From CBDCEG01 sp965215775 (GTDB taxonomy: Bacteria; Pseudomonadota; Gammaproteobacteria; Cardiobacteriales; Ostreibacteriaceae): a DNA stretch of 64,000 bases. The notes under the pieces are model-generated. The model saw only the letters and a program-made list of their open reading frames with translations, was not told where the DNA came from and did no database searches. Location: positions 62,001 to 126,000 of the forward strand of contig CBDCEG010000027.1 of assembly GCA_965215775.1 (NCBI GenBank). Reading direction: 5' to 3'. Every line of letters starts with the position of its first letter. Within the stretch, counting starts at the first letter, position 1. Both the position numbers and the translations under genes were made by a program. Below, piece after piece: positions 54,318 to 63,146 of the stretch.

Positions 54318-55433
54318 ATGCTAGTAGGAGTACCAAAAGAAATAAAAGCTAATGAAAACCGTGTTGGTCTTACACCAACGAGTGTTGCAGAGTTCGTAAA
54401 ATCAGGTCATAAAGTAATTGTTGAAACAAATGCAGGTCAAGGGATTGGAAGTTCTGACCAAGATTACAAAAATGCAGGCGCACAAATAATTGAAACTGCA
54501 AAAGAAATTTTTGCAACAGCAGATATGATTGTAAAGGTAAAAGAACCTCAAGAAGTTGAATATAAACAACTTAGAAAAGATCAAATTCTTTATACTTATT
54601 TACACCTTTCCCCTGATGCAAAACAAACTCAAGGGTTAATTGACTCTGGTTGTATCGCAATCGCTTATGAAACCGTAACTGATAATAATGGTGGGTTACC
54701 ATTACTTGCCCCAATGTCAGAAGTTGCTGGAAAAATGGCTTCTCAAGTTGGTGCATATTTCTTGCAAAAAGCTGATGGTGGTTCTGGCGTTTTATTTGGT
54801 GGTGTTGCTGGAGTTGCTCCTGCTAGCGTTGCCGTTATCGGTGGTGGTGTTGCTGGTTTAAATGCAATTAAAATGGCTGTTGGAATGGGTGCAAATGTAA
54901 CAGTTTTAGATAGAAATATTGATAGACTTCGTTATATTGATGATATTTATCATGGAAGTGTAACAACTTTATATTCAACTTCACAATCTATTGAAGAAAC
55001 TGTAATAAATGCAGATTTGGTGGTTGGAACAGTTTTAATTCCAGGTGCTAATGCTCCAAAATTAATAACAAAAGATATTATTTCTAAAATGAAAAAAGAC
55101 TCAGTTGTAGTTGATGTTGCTATTGATCAAGGTGGTTGCACGGATGTTTCAAAAGCAACAACACACGAAGAGCCTGTATTTAAATATGATAATGTTAATT
55201 TTTATTGTGTTGCAAATATGCCAGGTGGTGTTCCAAAAACTTCAACTTATGCTTTGAATAACGCAACTTTAAGTTTTGGTTTGCAAATTGCAAATAAAGG
55301 GGCTGAAAAAGCAATGCTTGAAAATAAACACCTTTTAAATGGTTTAAATATTTACAAAGGTAGCGTTACATACAAAGCTGTTTCTGATGCTCAAGGGATA
55401 GAATATACAGATCCAAAACAAGCTATTAGTTAG
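54318..55433 (+). CDS. ald: Alanine dehydrogenase
   Basis: The 371-residue NAD-dependent enzyme interconverts L-alanine with pyruvate and ammonia. It starts MLVGVPKEIKANENRVGLTP. The catalytic segment YTYLHLSPD has the family His, and the Rossmann loop is IGGGVAGLNAIKMAVGMGA. AGGAGG precedes the ATG. A terminator follows, and a LysR gene is divergent upstream. It probably serves alanine use as carbon or nitrogen source. Confidence 0.95.
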   Translation: MLVGVPKEIKANENRVGLTPTSVAEFVKSGHKVIVETNAGQGIGSSDQDYKNAGAQIIETAKEIFATADMIVKVKEPQEVEYKQLRKDQILYTYLHLSPDAKQTQGLIDSGCIAIAYETVTDNNGGLPLLAPMSEVAGKMASQVGAYFLQKADGGSGVLFGGVAGVAPASVAVIGGGVAGLNAIKMAVGMGANVTVLDRNIDRLRYIDDIYHGSVTTLYSTSQSIEETVINADLVVGTVLIPGANAPKLITKDIISKMKKDSVVVDVAIDQGGCTDVSKATTHEEPVFKYDNVNFYCVANMPGGVPKTSTYALNNATLSFGLQIANKGAEKAMLENKHLLNGLNIYKGSVTYKAVSDAQGIEYTDPKQAIS

Positions 55434-55466
55434 TTTATTAAAAAAACAAAGATATAGCGGAATTAG

Positions 55467-55495
55467 AAAAAGGAGTATTATTGCTCCTTTTTTTA
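55467..55495 (+). terminator. Terminator after ald
   Basis: Perfect arms AAAAAGGAG and CTCCTTTTT with an eight-base loop, followed by a T run. Confidence 0.85.
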
Positions 55496-55569
55496 ATTTA
55501 AAGCTATAATAATTATTAGAATATTTAAAATATTCAAAATAATAAAGTAATTAAAACTTATAACTAAAT

Positions 55570-55908
55570 ATGGACAAACAAATTAGCATAGAAGATTTTC
55601 AAAATATTGATATACATATTGGAACAATAGTTTCTGTAGAAATAAATAAAAAAGCTAAAAAACCAGCTTATATTTTAGAAATTGATTTTGGTAAGTTAGG
55701 AATGAAAACTAGCTCTGCTCAACTAACTGAAAACTATACCAAAGAGTTATTAATAGGCAAACAAATATCAGCTGTAACAAATTTCCCTGCTATGAGAGTG
55801 GCTGGAGTGAAATCAGAGGTTCTTGTATTAGCAGTTGTTTGTGAAGATGAAAAGACAGTTTTACTTGAGCCTACTAAACTTGTAAAAAATGGTGGGAAAG
55901 TTAGTTAA
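55570..55908 (+). CDS. CsaA-like tRNA-binding protein
   Basis: A 112-residue single OB-fold protein of the tRNA_bind family: IDIHIGTIVSVEINKKAKKP, TSSAQLTENYTKELLIGKQ and NFPAMRVAGVKSEVLVLA. Bacillus CsaA has chaperone-like activity and YgjH binds tRNA; the role here is not known. The gene end forms a weak hairpin (AAAGTTAG / CTAACTTT, 55897-55920) before the convergent kinase gene. Confidence 0.9.
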   Translation: MDKQISIEDFQNIDIHIGTIVSVEINKKAKKPAYILEIDFGKLGMKTSSAQLTENYTKELLIGKQISAVTNFPAMRVAGVKSEVLVLAVVCEDEKTVLLEPTKLVKNGGKVS

Positions 55909-55944
55909 TTTTCTAACTTTTAGATATTAAAATTATTACAATCA

Positions 55945-56589
55945 TTAAAAAAGTAATTTTATTTTTTCAAAATAAATAGTTTCTTTGAAATTCTTTAAAA
56001 ATCTTTTTTTATCTTTTTCTAGATTCTTAGAATTTGTTTTTTTCAACTGATCCAAATCTATAAAATAAATCATAAAATCATCATCTAGCTTTTCAACCAT
56101 AAGGTTTTGAGACTTCAAATCGCCATGTGAAAAACCTATTTGCCAAAGTTGTTTTATTAAATTCACAGATTTGGTTAAAACTAATTCGTTAGTTTGCTGA
56201 TTATTTTCATTAATAAAGTCAAATAAAGTTTCTCCATTTATTCTTTTAGCAATAAAGTATTCTGCTTTTTTGAAAACAGCTCCTGTTTCATAAGCAAAAC
56301 CAACCTCTTCACTTACCAAAATATTATTATCAGTTAATAATTTAGTCCAATTAAATGTATTTTTTGCTCTTCCAAAACCTAATATCTGTTTTATTTTATG
56401 TTTTATTGTTTTTTGGTTATAGCGTTTTATAACATAATTATCATTGGCATAAACTGTGCAAGTTCCAGTTTTTTTAAAATATATTTTGCAAGAGTCTGGA
56501 TTACTTATTAAATCTATTATTTCTTGGCTATTATTTTTATATTTTTCAGTTATAAATAATTTAACTTTTCCTTGTTTCTTAGTAATCAT
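55945..56589 (-). CDS. Lipopolysaccharide kinase-like (InaA/WaaP family) protein
   Basis: A 214-residue protein with a small-kinase fold. An N-terminal beta region contains VYANDNYVIKRYNQKTIK with the likely ATP-contact lysine. AEYFIAKRINGETL forms the hinge, the catalytic loop is FSHGDLKSQNLMV and the metal-binding Asp lies in IYFIDLDQLKK. Family members phosphorylate heptose or Kdo in the LPS core, though the exact substrate cannot be read. I choose the ATG at 56589, which overlaps the guaA stop as ATGA. A GTG six bases earlier is possible. Confidence 0.78.
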   Translation of the reverse strand: MITKKQGKVKLFITEKYKNNSQEIIDLISNPDSCKIYFKKTGTCTVYANDNYVIKRYNQKTIKHKIKQILGFGRAKNTFNWTKLLTDNNILVSEEVGFAYETGAVFKKAEYFIAKRINGETLFDFINENNQQTNELVLTKSVNLIKQLWQIGFSHGDLKSQNLMVEKLDDDFMIYFIDLDQLKKTNSKNLEKDKKRFLKNFKETIYFEKIKLLF

Positions 56590-58133
56590 TCCCACTCAAT
56601 AGTTGCAGGTGGTTTGCCAGAAATATCATATACAACGCGTGAAACTCGTGTAATTTCATTCATTATGCGGTTGGAAACCAGTCCTAAAAAATCATAAGGA
56701 AGCTCAGCCCAGCGAGCTGTCATAAAGTCAATTGTTTCAACTGCACGAAGAGCAATCACAAAATCATAACGCCGTCCATCGCCAGTTACACCAACGGATT
56801 TGACAGGTAAAAATACTGCAAAAGCTTGGCTGGTTTTGTCATATAAATTGTGTTTTTCAAGTTCACTTATAAAAATATCATCAGCTTTTCGTAAAATATC
56901 TGCATATTCTTTGGTTACTTGTCCCAAAATTCTCACTCCAAGACCTGGTCCTGGAAATGGGTGGCGATATAACATATTATGTGGAATACCAAGCTCTAAG
57001 CCAAGTTTACGCACCTCGTCTTTGAACAATTCTCTCAAAGGTTCCACTAGTTTTAGTTTCATTTTTTTGGGAAGTCCGCCGACATTGTGATGTGATTTGA
57101 TAGTGTGAGCTTTTCCAGATTTTGCTCCAGCGGATTCGATAATATCTGGGTAAATTGTTCCTTGAGCCAAATATTTTACATTTGTAATTTGTTTTGATTG
57201 AGCCTCAAAAATATCTATAAAAACTTTGCCAATTTTTTTCCTTTTTTCCTCAGGGTCAGAAGTGTTTGCAAGTGCATTTAGAAAGTCATTTTCAGCATTC
57301 ACACGAATTACATTTACCCCAAAATTATCTGCAAACATAGCCATAACTTTATCGCCTTCATTGAGTCTTAATAAACCATTATCCACAAAAACACAAGTGA
57401 GTTGGTTGCCAATTGCTTTGTGCAAAAGCATTGCAACTACCGAAGAATCAACACCTCCAGAAAGTCCTAAAATAACTTTTTCATCACCTATTTCTTGTCT
57501 GAGTGAACTAATAATATCTTTGGCAATATTTGAAGAATTCCAAACAGCTTTACAATTACAAATATTTTCTACAAAATTACTCAATATTTGAGTTCCTTGT
57601 TGGGTGTGAGTTACTTCTGGATGAAACTGAATTCCAAAAATTGGTTTGGTTTTGTGAGCAATTGCAGCAATTGGGCAAGAGCTTGTTTTGGCAGTTATAA
57701 CAAAATCATCAGAAACGCTCTCAACCTTATCTCCATGGCTCATCCAAACGGCTAAAGTTTCATTTTTTATATCTTTAAATAATGGATTTTTAGCTATTAT
57801 TTGTAAATTAGAATGCCCAAATTCTTGCTTATCACTAATTATAACCTGACCGCCTGATTGTTTTGAAATGGCTTGCATTCCATAACAAATACCCAAAATA
57901 GGGATACCTAATCTAAAGACAATATCATTGATTGTAGCTGCATCCTCTTGGTTTACATTTTGTGGTCCACCTGAGAGAATTATGCCCTTTGCACTTGAGT
58001 TGGCAATGTCTTTAGTATCACAATCATAAGGTAAGATTTCACTGAAAACTCCAACCTCACGAACCTTTCTTGCTATGAGTTGAGTGTATTGAGAACCAAA
58101 GTCTATAATGATTATTTTGTCTTTGTTTTGCAT
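56586..58133 (-). CDS. guaA: GMP synthase (glutamine-hydrolysing)
   Basis: The 515-residue enzyme converts XMP to GMP. The class I glutamine amidotransferase domain has nucleophile Cys in LGICYGMQAIS and the His/Glu pair in QFHPEVTHT. The PP-loop ATPase domain carries ILGLSGGVDSSVVAMLL, and the dimerisation domain HPFPGPGLGVRILG and ends KPPATIEWE. The reading frame is open further upstream, but the true start is the ATG at 58133 (MQNKDKIIIIDFGSQYTQ), matching the family N-terminus. It is coupled to the downstream kinase gene. Confidence 0.96.
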   Translation of the reverse strand: MQNKDKIIIIDFGSQYTQLIARKVREVGVFSEILPYDCDTKDIANSSAKGIILSGGPQNVNQEDAATINDIVFRLGIPILGICYGMQAISKQSGGQVIISDKQEFGHSNLQIIAKNPLFKDIKNETLAVWMSHGDKVESVSDDFVITAKTSSCPIAAIAHKTKPIFGIQFHPEVTHTQQGTQILSNFVENICNCKAVWNSSNIAKDIISSLRQEIGDEKVILGLSGGVDSSVVAMLLHKAIGNQLTCVFVDNGLLRLNEGDKVMAMFADNFGVNVIRVNAENDFLNALANTSDPEEKRKKIGKVFIDIFEAQSKQITNVKYLAQGTIYPDIIESAGAKSGKAHTIKSHHNVGGLPKKMKLKLVEPLRELFKDEVRKLGLELGIPHNMLYRHPFPGPGLGVRILGQVTKEYADILRKADDIFISELEKHNLYDKTSQAFAVFLPVKSVGVTGDGRRYDFVIALRAVETIDFMTARWAELPYDFLGLVSNRIMNEITRVSRVVYDISGKPPATIEWE

Positions 58134-58265
58134 TTTTGTATGGTGTTGGTTGTTTAATTTAATATAAGTATAAATTATTTTAAAATTGTTTGGGAAAGTT
58201 TTATCACAAACATAAAAATAATGTATTATTACTAATATTATTAACCAATAAACCAAAAATAAATT

Positions 58266-58490
58266 ATGGATTGCAAACAAATAGAAGATAAAATCAAACA
58301 AAACCTAGAGACAACCTCAGTTGAAGCTAAATCAAGTGATAATATTCATTTTAACTTGATTGTTGTTTCTAATAAATTTGAAGGACTTAGTAAAATCAAA
58401 CAACATAAAATCATTATGGATTTATTTGCAGGTGAAATAGCAAATCAAGAAATCCATGCACTTTCAATTAAAACACTTATTAATAGTTGA
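58266..58490 (+). CDS. BolA/IbaG family protein
   Basis: A 74-residue class II-like BolA fold: an N-terminal helix, then NIHFNLIVVSNKFEGLSKIK, QHKIIMDLFAGEIANQEIHA and LSIKTL. The conserved His of the C-terminal IHALSIKT partners with monothiol glutaredoxins to hold a [2Fe-2S] cluster. It sits divergently from guaA. Its stop overlaps the start of the next gene (TGATG), so the two are coupled. Confidence 0.88.
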   Translation: MDCKQIEDKIKQNLETTSVEAKSSDNIHFNLIVVSNKFEGLSKIKQHKIIMDLFAGEIANQEIHALSIKTLINS

Positions 58491-59218
58491 TGATAAAAAT
58501 GCATATAAAAAAAATAACAACACTCCTTCTAATTTCAATACTTTTTATAGGTTGTTCATTCAACAAAAAAGAAATTATAACTATTAAAGTTTTAGACCAG
58601 TTTGAAAGCAAACAAGAAAATATAAAACTAGGGTTAAGCTTAATGAGTTATTACTATCCATTTTTTTTAGAAAAAGAAATTTCAAGCTTAACTAAGGAAG
58701 ATATGAAAGGAATAAAGTGGCGTTACTTTATTCAAAAAAGTAATAATCAAATTTCTTTTGACTTAATTTTGGAGGGTAAATCTATATCTAAAAAGGATCT
58801 ACTTGTTAATTTCTTTGAAAAAAAAGTTGAAGAACAAATTAAACATCAAATTAATGATAAAGAAATTTTTAATAGAGCTATTAAACTAGCAGATAAAATC
58901 GCAAATCAACTTAACAAAAAAGAGCTTGATAAAGTGTGGAATGACGCTAGCTTAAGTTTAAAAAAGAATATGACAAAGGAACAGTTTATTAAGTCTATAG
59001 AAAGAAGGTACTCTGTAAATGCAATTTTAAATGAAAAAAGAATTGTTCATAGTAAAATATACTATGAAAAACTCCCAGGAGCTGAAGAAAACATAACAGG
59101 GTTTTATACTATAAATTCAACATTTAAGTTATCCCCAAATGTTAGTGAACAGTTCAACTTTCACCTTGAAGGAGACGCGTTAAAGCTTGTTGGTTACTTT
59201 ATTTACAAACCAAACTAA
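58490..59218 (+). CDS. Lipoprotein with C-terminal DUF4019-like domain
   Basis: A protein of about 242 residues with a lipoprotein signal (ITTLLLISILFIGC). Residues about 145-242 match the DUF4019 pattern: LDKVWNDASLSLKKNMTKEQ, KIYYEKLPGAEENITGFYTI and NFHLEGDALKLVGYFIYKP. The domain folds like NTF2-type proteins and has no known activity. The middle region (40-140) is unassigned. Translationally coupled to the BolA gene. Confidence 0.65.
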   Translation: MIKMHIKKITTLLLISILFIGCSFNKKEIITIKVLDQFESKQENIKLGLSLMSYYYPFFLEKEISSLTKEDMKGIKWRYFIQKSNNQISFDLILEGKSISKKDLLVNFFEKKVEEQIKHQINDKEIFNRAIKLADKIANQLNKKELDKVWNDASLSLKKNMTKEQFIKSIERRYSVNAILNEKRIVHSKIYYEKLPGAEENITGFYTINSTFKLSPNVSEQFNFHLEGDALKLVGYFIYKPN

Positions 59219-59235
59219 AAACTTCACTATAAATT

Positions 59236-59856
59236 GTGTATGAAATCAAACATATAGCCTTAGACGATAATGATAAATTTGTTATCCCAAGTAAAAATAT
59301 TATTCAACAAAAAATTGGTTGGGATTTATGTAGCGAATTTAATTTAGGTTTTAAAGGGGGTAAATTAACAAGCAATAAACGACAGTTTGTTATAGGAAAA
59401 TCTTATGATTATTTATTAGGTGCAATATTATTCATTTCTCTTGGGCTGTTCTTTATTAAAAGCTATGGTGACTATAGGATGACTATTTTGGGTGTTCTGA
59501 TAAGTTGTTATGGCGCTATGATGCTACTTTATAAAAATAACTTTGTAATTGATAAAGCAAAAAAAATATACTACTTTGAAAGAAAATATATAAAAAATAG
59601 ATTTAGTATTAATAAAACTAAAAAACATACATATAAAGACTTTGGGAAAACTGATGAAATATACGCAATTCAGTTAATTCCAAATTTTATTATAAATGAT
59701 GACGAAGAATATTATGCTTATGAAATTAATCTGGTTTTTAAAACTGGAGAACGGTTAAATATAATGCAAAGTATCCAAATGCCAGCTGCATCAAGAAATG
59801 CAAGTGAACTTGCTATTTGGCTTGATATCCCTATCTGGGCGGTTATTGAAAGATAG
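59236..59856 (+). CDS. Hypothetical membrane protein
   Basis: A 206-residue protein with two adjacent hydrophobic helices (residues about 58-75 and 82-99), a charged loop of only a few residues between them, and soluble domains on both sides. I recognise no family. It starts with GTG and has no strong ribosome binding site, 17 bases after the lipoprotein gene. A strong terminator follows. Confidence 0.6.
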   Translation: MYEIKHIALDDNDKFVIPSKNIIQQKIGWDLCSEFNLGFKGGKLTSNKRQFVIGKSYDYLLGAILFISLGLFFIKSYGDYRMTILGVLISCYGAMMLLYKNNFVIDKAKKIYYFERKYIKNRFSINKTKKHTYKDFGKTDEIYAIQLIPNFIINDDEEYYAYEINLVFKTGERLNIMQSIQMPAASRNASELAIWLDIPIWAVIER

Positions 59857-59900
59857 TATTAACTAAGTTTTATTTTAGGTATTAATAACTTCAAAATAAA

Positions 59901-59936
59901 AAAATGAGCCTTATAAAATTTTATAAGGCTCATTTT
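59901..59936. terminator. Strong bidirectional terminator
   Basis: A perfect 36-base palindrome with arms AAAATGAGCCTTATAAAA and its complement, followed by T8 on the plus strand. It closes the plus-strand unit and faces a minus-strand gene remnant. Confidence 0.85.
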
Positions 59937-59986
59937 TTTTATACTTTTTATAGATGTTTTATGTTACTTCTACCTAAAAAATAATA

Positions 59987-60178
59987 CTAGATGCATTTAA
60001 AAGTAAGTTTAGCCACTCCATTAACAAGTAAGTGAGAGCTAATTTCATTTTTAATGATTTTCATTGCTTTATTCATGCTTTGGCATTTTGTTGTTGCATC
60101 TTGCAACACAAGTGCTTTAGCACCACCAATACGACCTCTAAGAGGAGAGGCTTCAACATAAGCAACATAACTAAGCTT
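59987..60178 (-). pseudogene. 3' fragment of an unknown gene between the terminator and eptA
   Basis: The minus strand is open for 63 codons (YVAYVEASPLRGRIGGAKAL, QDATTKCQSMN, HLLVNGVAKLTFKCI) with two cysteines. It has no start codon before an in-frame TAA at 60179-60181. Codon use and composition look protein-like. The 5' break coincides with a 21-bp repeat shared with 53205-53225, so the rest may have been lost by recombination. Confidence 0.5.
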
Positions 60179-60187
60179 TTAAGCCTA
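60167..60187 (+). repeat. 21-bp dispersed repeat, copy 2 (eptA end)
   Basis: Identical to 53205-53225. It contains the eptA stop codon and the broken 5' edge of the gene remnant at 59987-60178. Confidence 0.7.
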
Positions 60188-61792
60188 GTTATTTCTACAT
60201 TTTGCAAAAATATCTAAATTTGGAGTATATTCTTTTGTAGTTATATTCATCAAACCAAGTACAGATGAGAAAATATTATCATGGCTAAATTCCAAGTTTT
60301 TATTTTTTTCTAAGCAACCTTTATCAATATTATTATAAGTTGCAAAATCATCAGATAACCAAAGCATCATAGGAACTCTCTTTTGCTCAATAGGTGCAGC
60401 GAAATAAGGAATACCATGTAAATAATAGCCACTTTCTCCAAGAGATTCTCCATGGTCTGAAACATAAAACATAGATGAATTCCAGCTAGAGTTAGGTTTA
60501 TTTATGATATTTATGATTTCTGATAGAACATAATCTGTATATAAAAGTGTATTATCATAAGTATTTGTTATTTCTTCTTGGCTACAGCTTCTAATATCAC
60601 TTGTTAGGCATTCTGGTGTGAATTGTTTGAACTTTTCTGGGTAGCGTAAATAATAAGTTGGTCCATGGCTTCCAATAATATGTAAATAAATTATAGTATC
60701 TTTACCTTCACTTTCTTGCATTTCTGCTTTTAAGTTTTCTAATAATTTTTCATCAAAACAGTATCTTCCATCACAAAGATTATTTTTAGTCGTTGAAATT
60801 TCTATATGTTTTATAGTATCGCAAGCTCCTTTACAGCCACCATCATTTTCAAACCAAGCTTGATGAGTTCCTGATTTTTTGATAATACTAACAAGATTAT
60901 CTTGGGCTTTAGTTTCTTCGCTACTATAGTCGTCTCTTGTTTGTTTTGAAAACATACAAGGAACACTAAATGCAGTAGCAGTTCCACAAGAAGCAACATC
61001 TGTTAATGAAATAATATCTGTGCTTTTGGTGAATTTGTTAGTTTCTCTGTGATAACCATTTAGTTGCATATTTTGGCTTCTTGCTGTTTCACCAAGGACA
61101 AAAACAAGTAAGTTATTTTTATTATTTTGGGGAACAAAAGTATTTTTAGCATCATTTCCAAGTGAAGTGAATTCCAGAGGAGTTTTTATAAATTCATCAT
61201 TAATATACCCTGAAATACTATATATTTGAGGGAAAGGAATTAATATTTTATGAATTCCACGGTTATTTCTTCCCACACTTGCATAATCTTGGTAAAGAAA
61301 ATTATAAATTAAGAAGCAAGTAATAATGGGTGGAATAGTTATAATTAATTTTCTTATGATTTCTCTACCAAAGCTTAAATATTGAATTTTGGTGAAAAGT
61401 AATAAAAGTGCAGGAAGCAAACCTAGTCCCAAAAACCAAATTATAGAAGTTTTATTAAAGTAAGATAAAGCTTCGCGTTGATCAGTCTGAGCAAAATTTG
61501 TAATCATATCTTGATCAAATACAGTTCCATAGTAAAAAGTTGTATAACTAAAAACTGCTGATGCTAATACTAAAATAATAAAAAGTGGTTTAGTTATATA
61601 TTTAATAGTAAGTATATTAAATATAATTAAATGAATAGATATTAAAAATACAGGGATAGATATAATGAAAATCATTGAAATATTATCCAAATCCTTTATG
61701 TTTTTATAAACCTTTGCAAAAAAAGGAATATTTATAACTAAAGAAAAGTATAGTGTTAAAAGTATTGTTAGAGTTGAATTTTTAATTTTCAT
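60185..61792 (-). CDS. eptA: Phosphoethanolamine transferase (EptA/MCR-type)
   Basis: A 535-residue inner-membrane enzyme. Five hydrophobic helices fill residues 1-175, and a periplasmic sulfatase-like domain follows. Metal and catalytic sites are FVLGETARSQNMQLNGY, the acceptor Thr in ASCGTATAFSVPCMFS, YLHIIGSHGPTYYLRYP and FYVSDHGESLGESGYYLHG. It adds phosphoethanolamine from phosphatidylethanolamine to lipid A, the modification that lowers polymyxin binding. It is chromosomal-looking here, with no mobile element, so an intrinsic gene rather than an acquired mcr. EptA and EptB types are not firmly separated by eye. Confidence 0.9.
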   Translation of the reverse strand: MKIKNSTLTILLTLYFSLVINIPFFAKVYKNIKDLDNISMIFIISIPVFLISIHLIIFNILTIKYITKPLFIILVLASAVFSYTTFYYGTVFDQDMITNFAQTDQREALSYFNKTSIIWFLGLGLLPALLLLFTKIQYLSFGREIIRKLIITIPPIITCFLIYNFLYQDYASVGRNNRGIHKILIPFPQIYSISGYINDEFIKTPLEFTSLGNDAKNTFVPQNNKNNLLVFVLGETARSQNMQLNGYHRETNKFTKSTDIISLTDVASCGTATAFSVPCMFSKQTRDDYSSEETKAQDNLVSIIKKSGTHQAWFENDGGCKGACDTIKHIEISTTKNNLCDGRYCFDEKLLENLKAEMQESEGKDTIIYLHIIGSHGPTYYLRYPEKFKQFTPECLTSDIRSCSQEEITNTYDNTLLYTDYVLSEIINIINKPNSSWNSSMFYVSDHGESLGESGYYLHGIPYFAAPIEQKRVPMMLWLSDDFATYNNIDKGCLEKNKNLEFSHDNIFSSVLGLMNITTKEYTPNLDIFAKCRNN

Positions 61793-61892
61793 TATTTGGA
61801 TTTGTAGTTTTATATAGCAAGTAATTCTAGCAGATTATTTATAAAATTTTATGCATTATTCATTAATTAATGCAAGGGAATTCTCTATTAAT

Positions 61893-62627
61893 TTATAAGT
61901 AATTATCTAAAGTAAAGGTCATATTCTCATCTAAATCAAGGTTATTTCTCATCCATTTTAAGTAACTAATATCAGTTTGTGCAATTTCTTCAATATTTTT
62001 CCCTTTATGTTTGCCAAATTTGAAAGTTTTCATTAAAACTGGTTTCTGTGTTAGTTCTGCAAGTTTTCCCATTACATCAGTATTTGGAAACTGTTGTCTA
62101 ACTTCATTTACTAAAATAGTTAATAATAATTTCATAATTAAAACATCACCCAAAGCATCGTGAGCTTTGATTGTAATATTAAGTTTCTCAGCTTCTTGTT
62201 TTTCCTTTTTATACAAATCCAAACTATAACGCAAATATTGCAATCTGTGATAAGGAGAATCAGGTAACAAGTGCATTGCACAGCGAAGCGTATCAATAGT
62301 TGTTAGATTATTTTCAAAACCTTCTTTCTCTAACATGGTTAGGTCAAAATTAATATTATGAGCAATCAAATAATTATCTTTATTATTTATTGAAAGTAAT
62401 TTCTTATAAAAATCTGTTTCTATAAAATTTGGTTTGTTTTCAATAAGTTCTTGAGTTATATTGTGAATTTCCATAGCTTCAAGTTTGATATCAACTTCAC
62501 TCTTGCAAAGTTCATCATAAACAAGTTCTTTGCTTTTAGGTTCTAAAATAATCGCACCAATCTGAATAATACGATCTTCTTGCTCTGTTCCTGTTGTCTC
62601 TGTATCGAAAAGTATAAATTGTTTCAT
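61893..62627 (-). CDS. DEDD-type 3'-5' exonuclease (ExoX-like)
   Basis: A 244-residue protein with the DnaQ-type exonuclease fold: Exo I FILFDTETTGTEQED, Exo II IAHNINFDLTML and Exo III KAHDALGDVLI. The spacing fits exodeoxyribonuclease X. The last 55 residues (KTFKFGKHKGKNIEEIA, SYLKWMRNN) form the small C-terminal module found in ExoX-like nucleases. It degrades single-stranded DNA in repair and mismatch correction. It could be mistaken for Pol III epsilon, but the C-terminal module argues against that. Confidence 0.85.
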   Translation of the reverse strand: MKQFILFDTETTGTEQEDRIIQIGAIILEPKSKELVYDELCKSEVDIKLEAMEIHNITQELIENKPNFIETDFYKKLLSINNKDNYLIAHNINFDLTMLEKEGFENNLTTIDTLRCAMHLLPDSPYHRLQYLRYSLDLYKKEKQEAEKLNITIKAHDALGDVLIMKLLLTILVNEVRQQFPNTDVMGKLAELTQKPVLMKTFKFGKHKGKNIEEIAQTDISYLKWMRNNLDLDENMTFTLDNYL

Positions 62628-62706
62628 TTAATATTTTTTTTAGTATTTATAAAGTAGAATAATTATAGATGAAATAACTTAAAAACAAATAGTAAATAAG
62701 GGAATT

Positions 62707-63078
62707 ATGCAAAGTATAAAAATATATGGAATTAAAAATTGTGATACGGTAAAAAAAGCACTTAAATATTTAGATAATAAATCTATGAATTATGATTTTA
62801 TTGACCTTAAAACAGCTAGCTTAAAAGATAAAACAATACAAAAATGGCTAAAGCACAACTTAGGAAAAATAATAAATAAACGCTCAACAACTTATAGGCA
62901 GAACAAAGAGCAGCTGGAGAAAATATTAGCTAAAGTTGATTTTGAAAAAGATTTGATAACTTTTGTTAAAAATAATCCAATAATAATTAAACGCCCAGTT
63001 ATTGAAATGGGTGATGAAATAATTATAGGGTTTGATGAAAATATTTATAAGGAACTATGCAATAAATCTAACAAATAA
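62707..63078 (+). CDS. ArsC/Spx-family protein (YffB-like)
   Basis: A 123-residue thioredoxin-fold protein with a single active cysteine in IYGIKNCDTVKKALKYL, like YffB. The family helices follow (WLKHNLGKIINKRSTTYR) and then IKRPVIEMGDEIIIGFDE. True arsenate reductases have CGTSR here, so arsenate reduction is unlikely. It converges on suhB with a shared terminator. Confidence 0.88.
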   Translation: MQSIKIYGIKNCDTVKKALKYLDNKSMNYDFIDLKTASLKDKTIQKWLKHNLGKIINKRSTTYRQNKEQLEKILAKVDFEKDLITFVKNNPIIIKRPVIEMGDEIIIGFDENIYKELCNKSNK

Positions 63079-63094
63079 AAAGTTTAAGGCAAAT

Positions 63095-63128
63095 AAAAAA
63101 GCCAGTAAAATTAATTACTAGCTTTTTT
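63095..63128. terminator. Bidirectional terminator between yffB-type gene and suhB
   Basis: Arms AAAAAAGCCAGTAA and TTACTAGCTTTTTT pair with one bulge, flanked by A and T runs, between convergent genes. Confidence 0.8.
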
Positions 63129-63146
63129 GTTTATTACGAAAGTAAA

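Noticed and set aside
58134..58301. Longer guaA with a 56-residue hydrophobic N-terminal extension
   Set aside because: The extension is AT-rich intergenic sequence; GuaA family alignment starts at the ATG at 58133.
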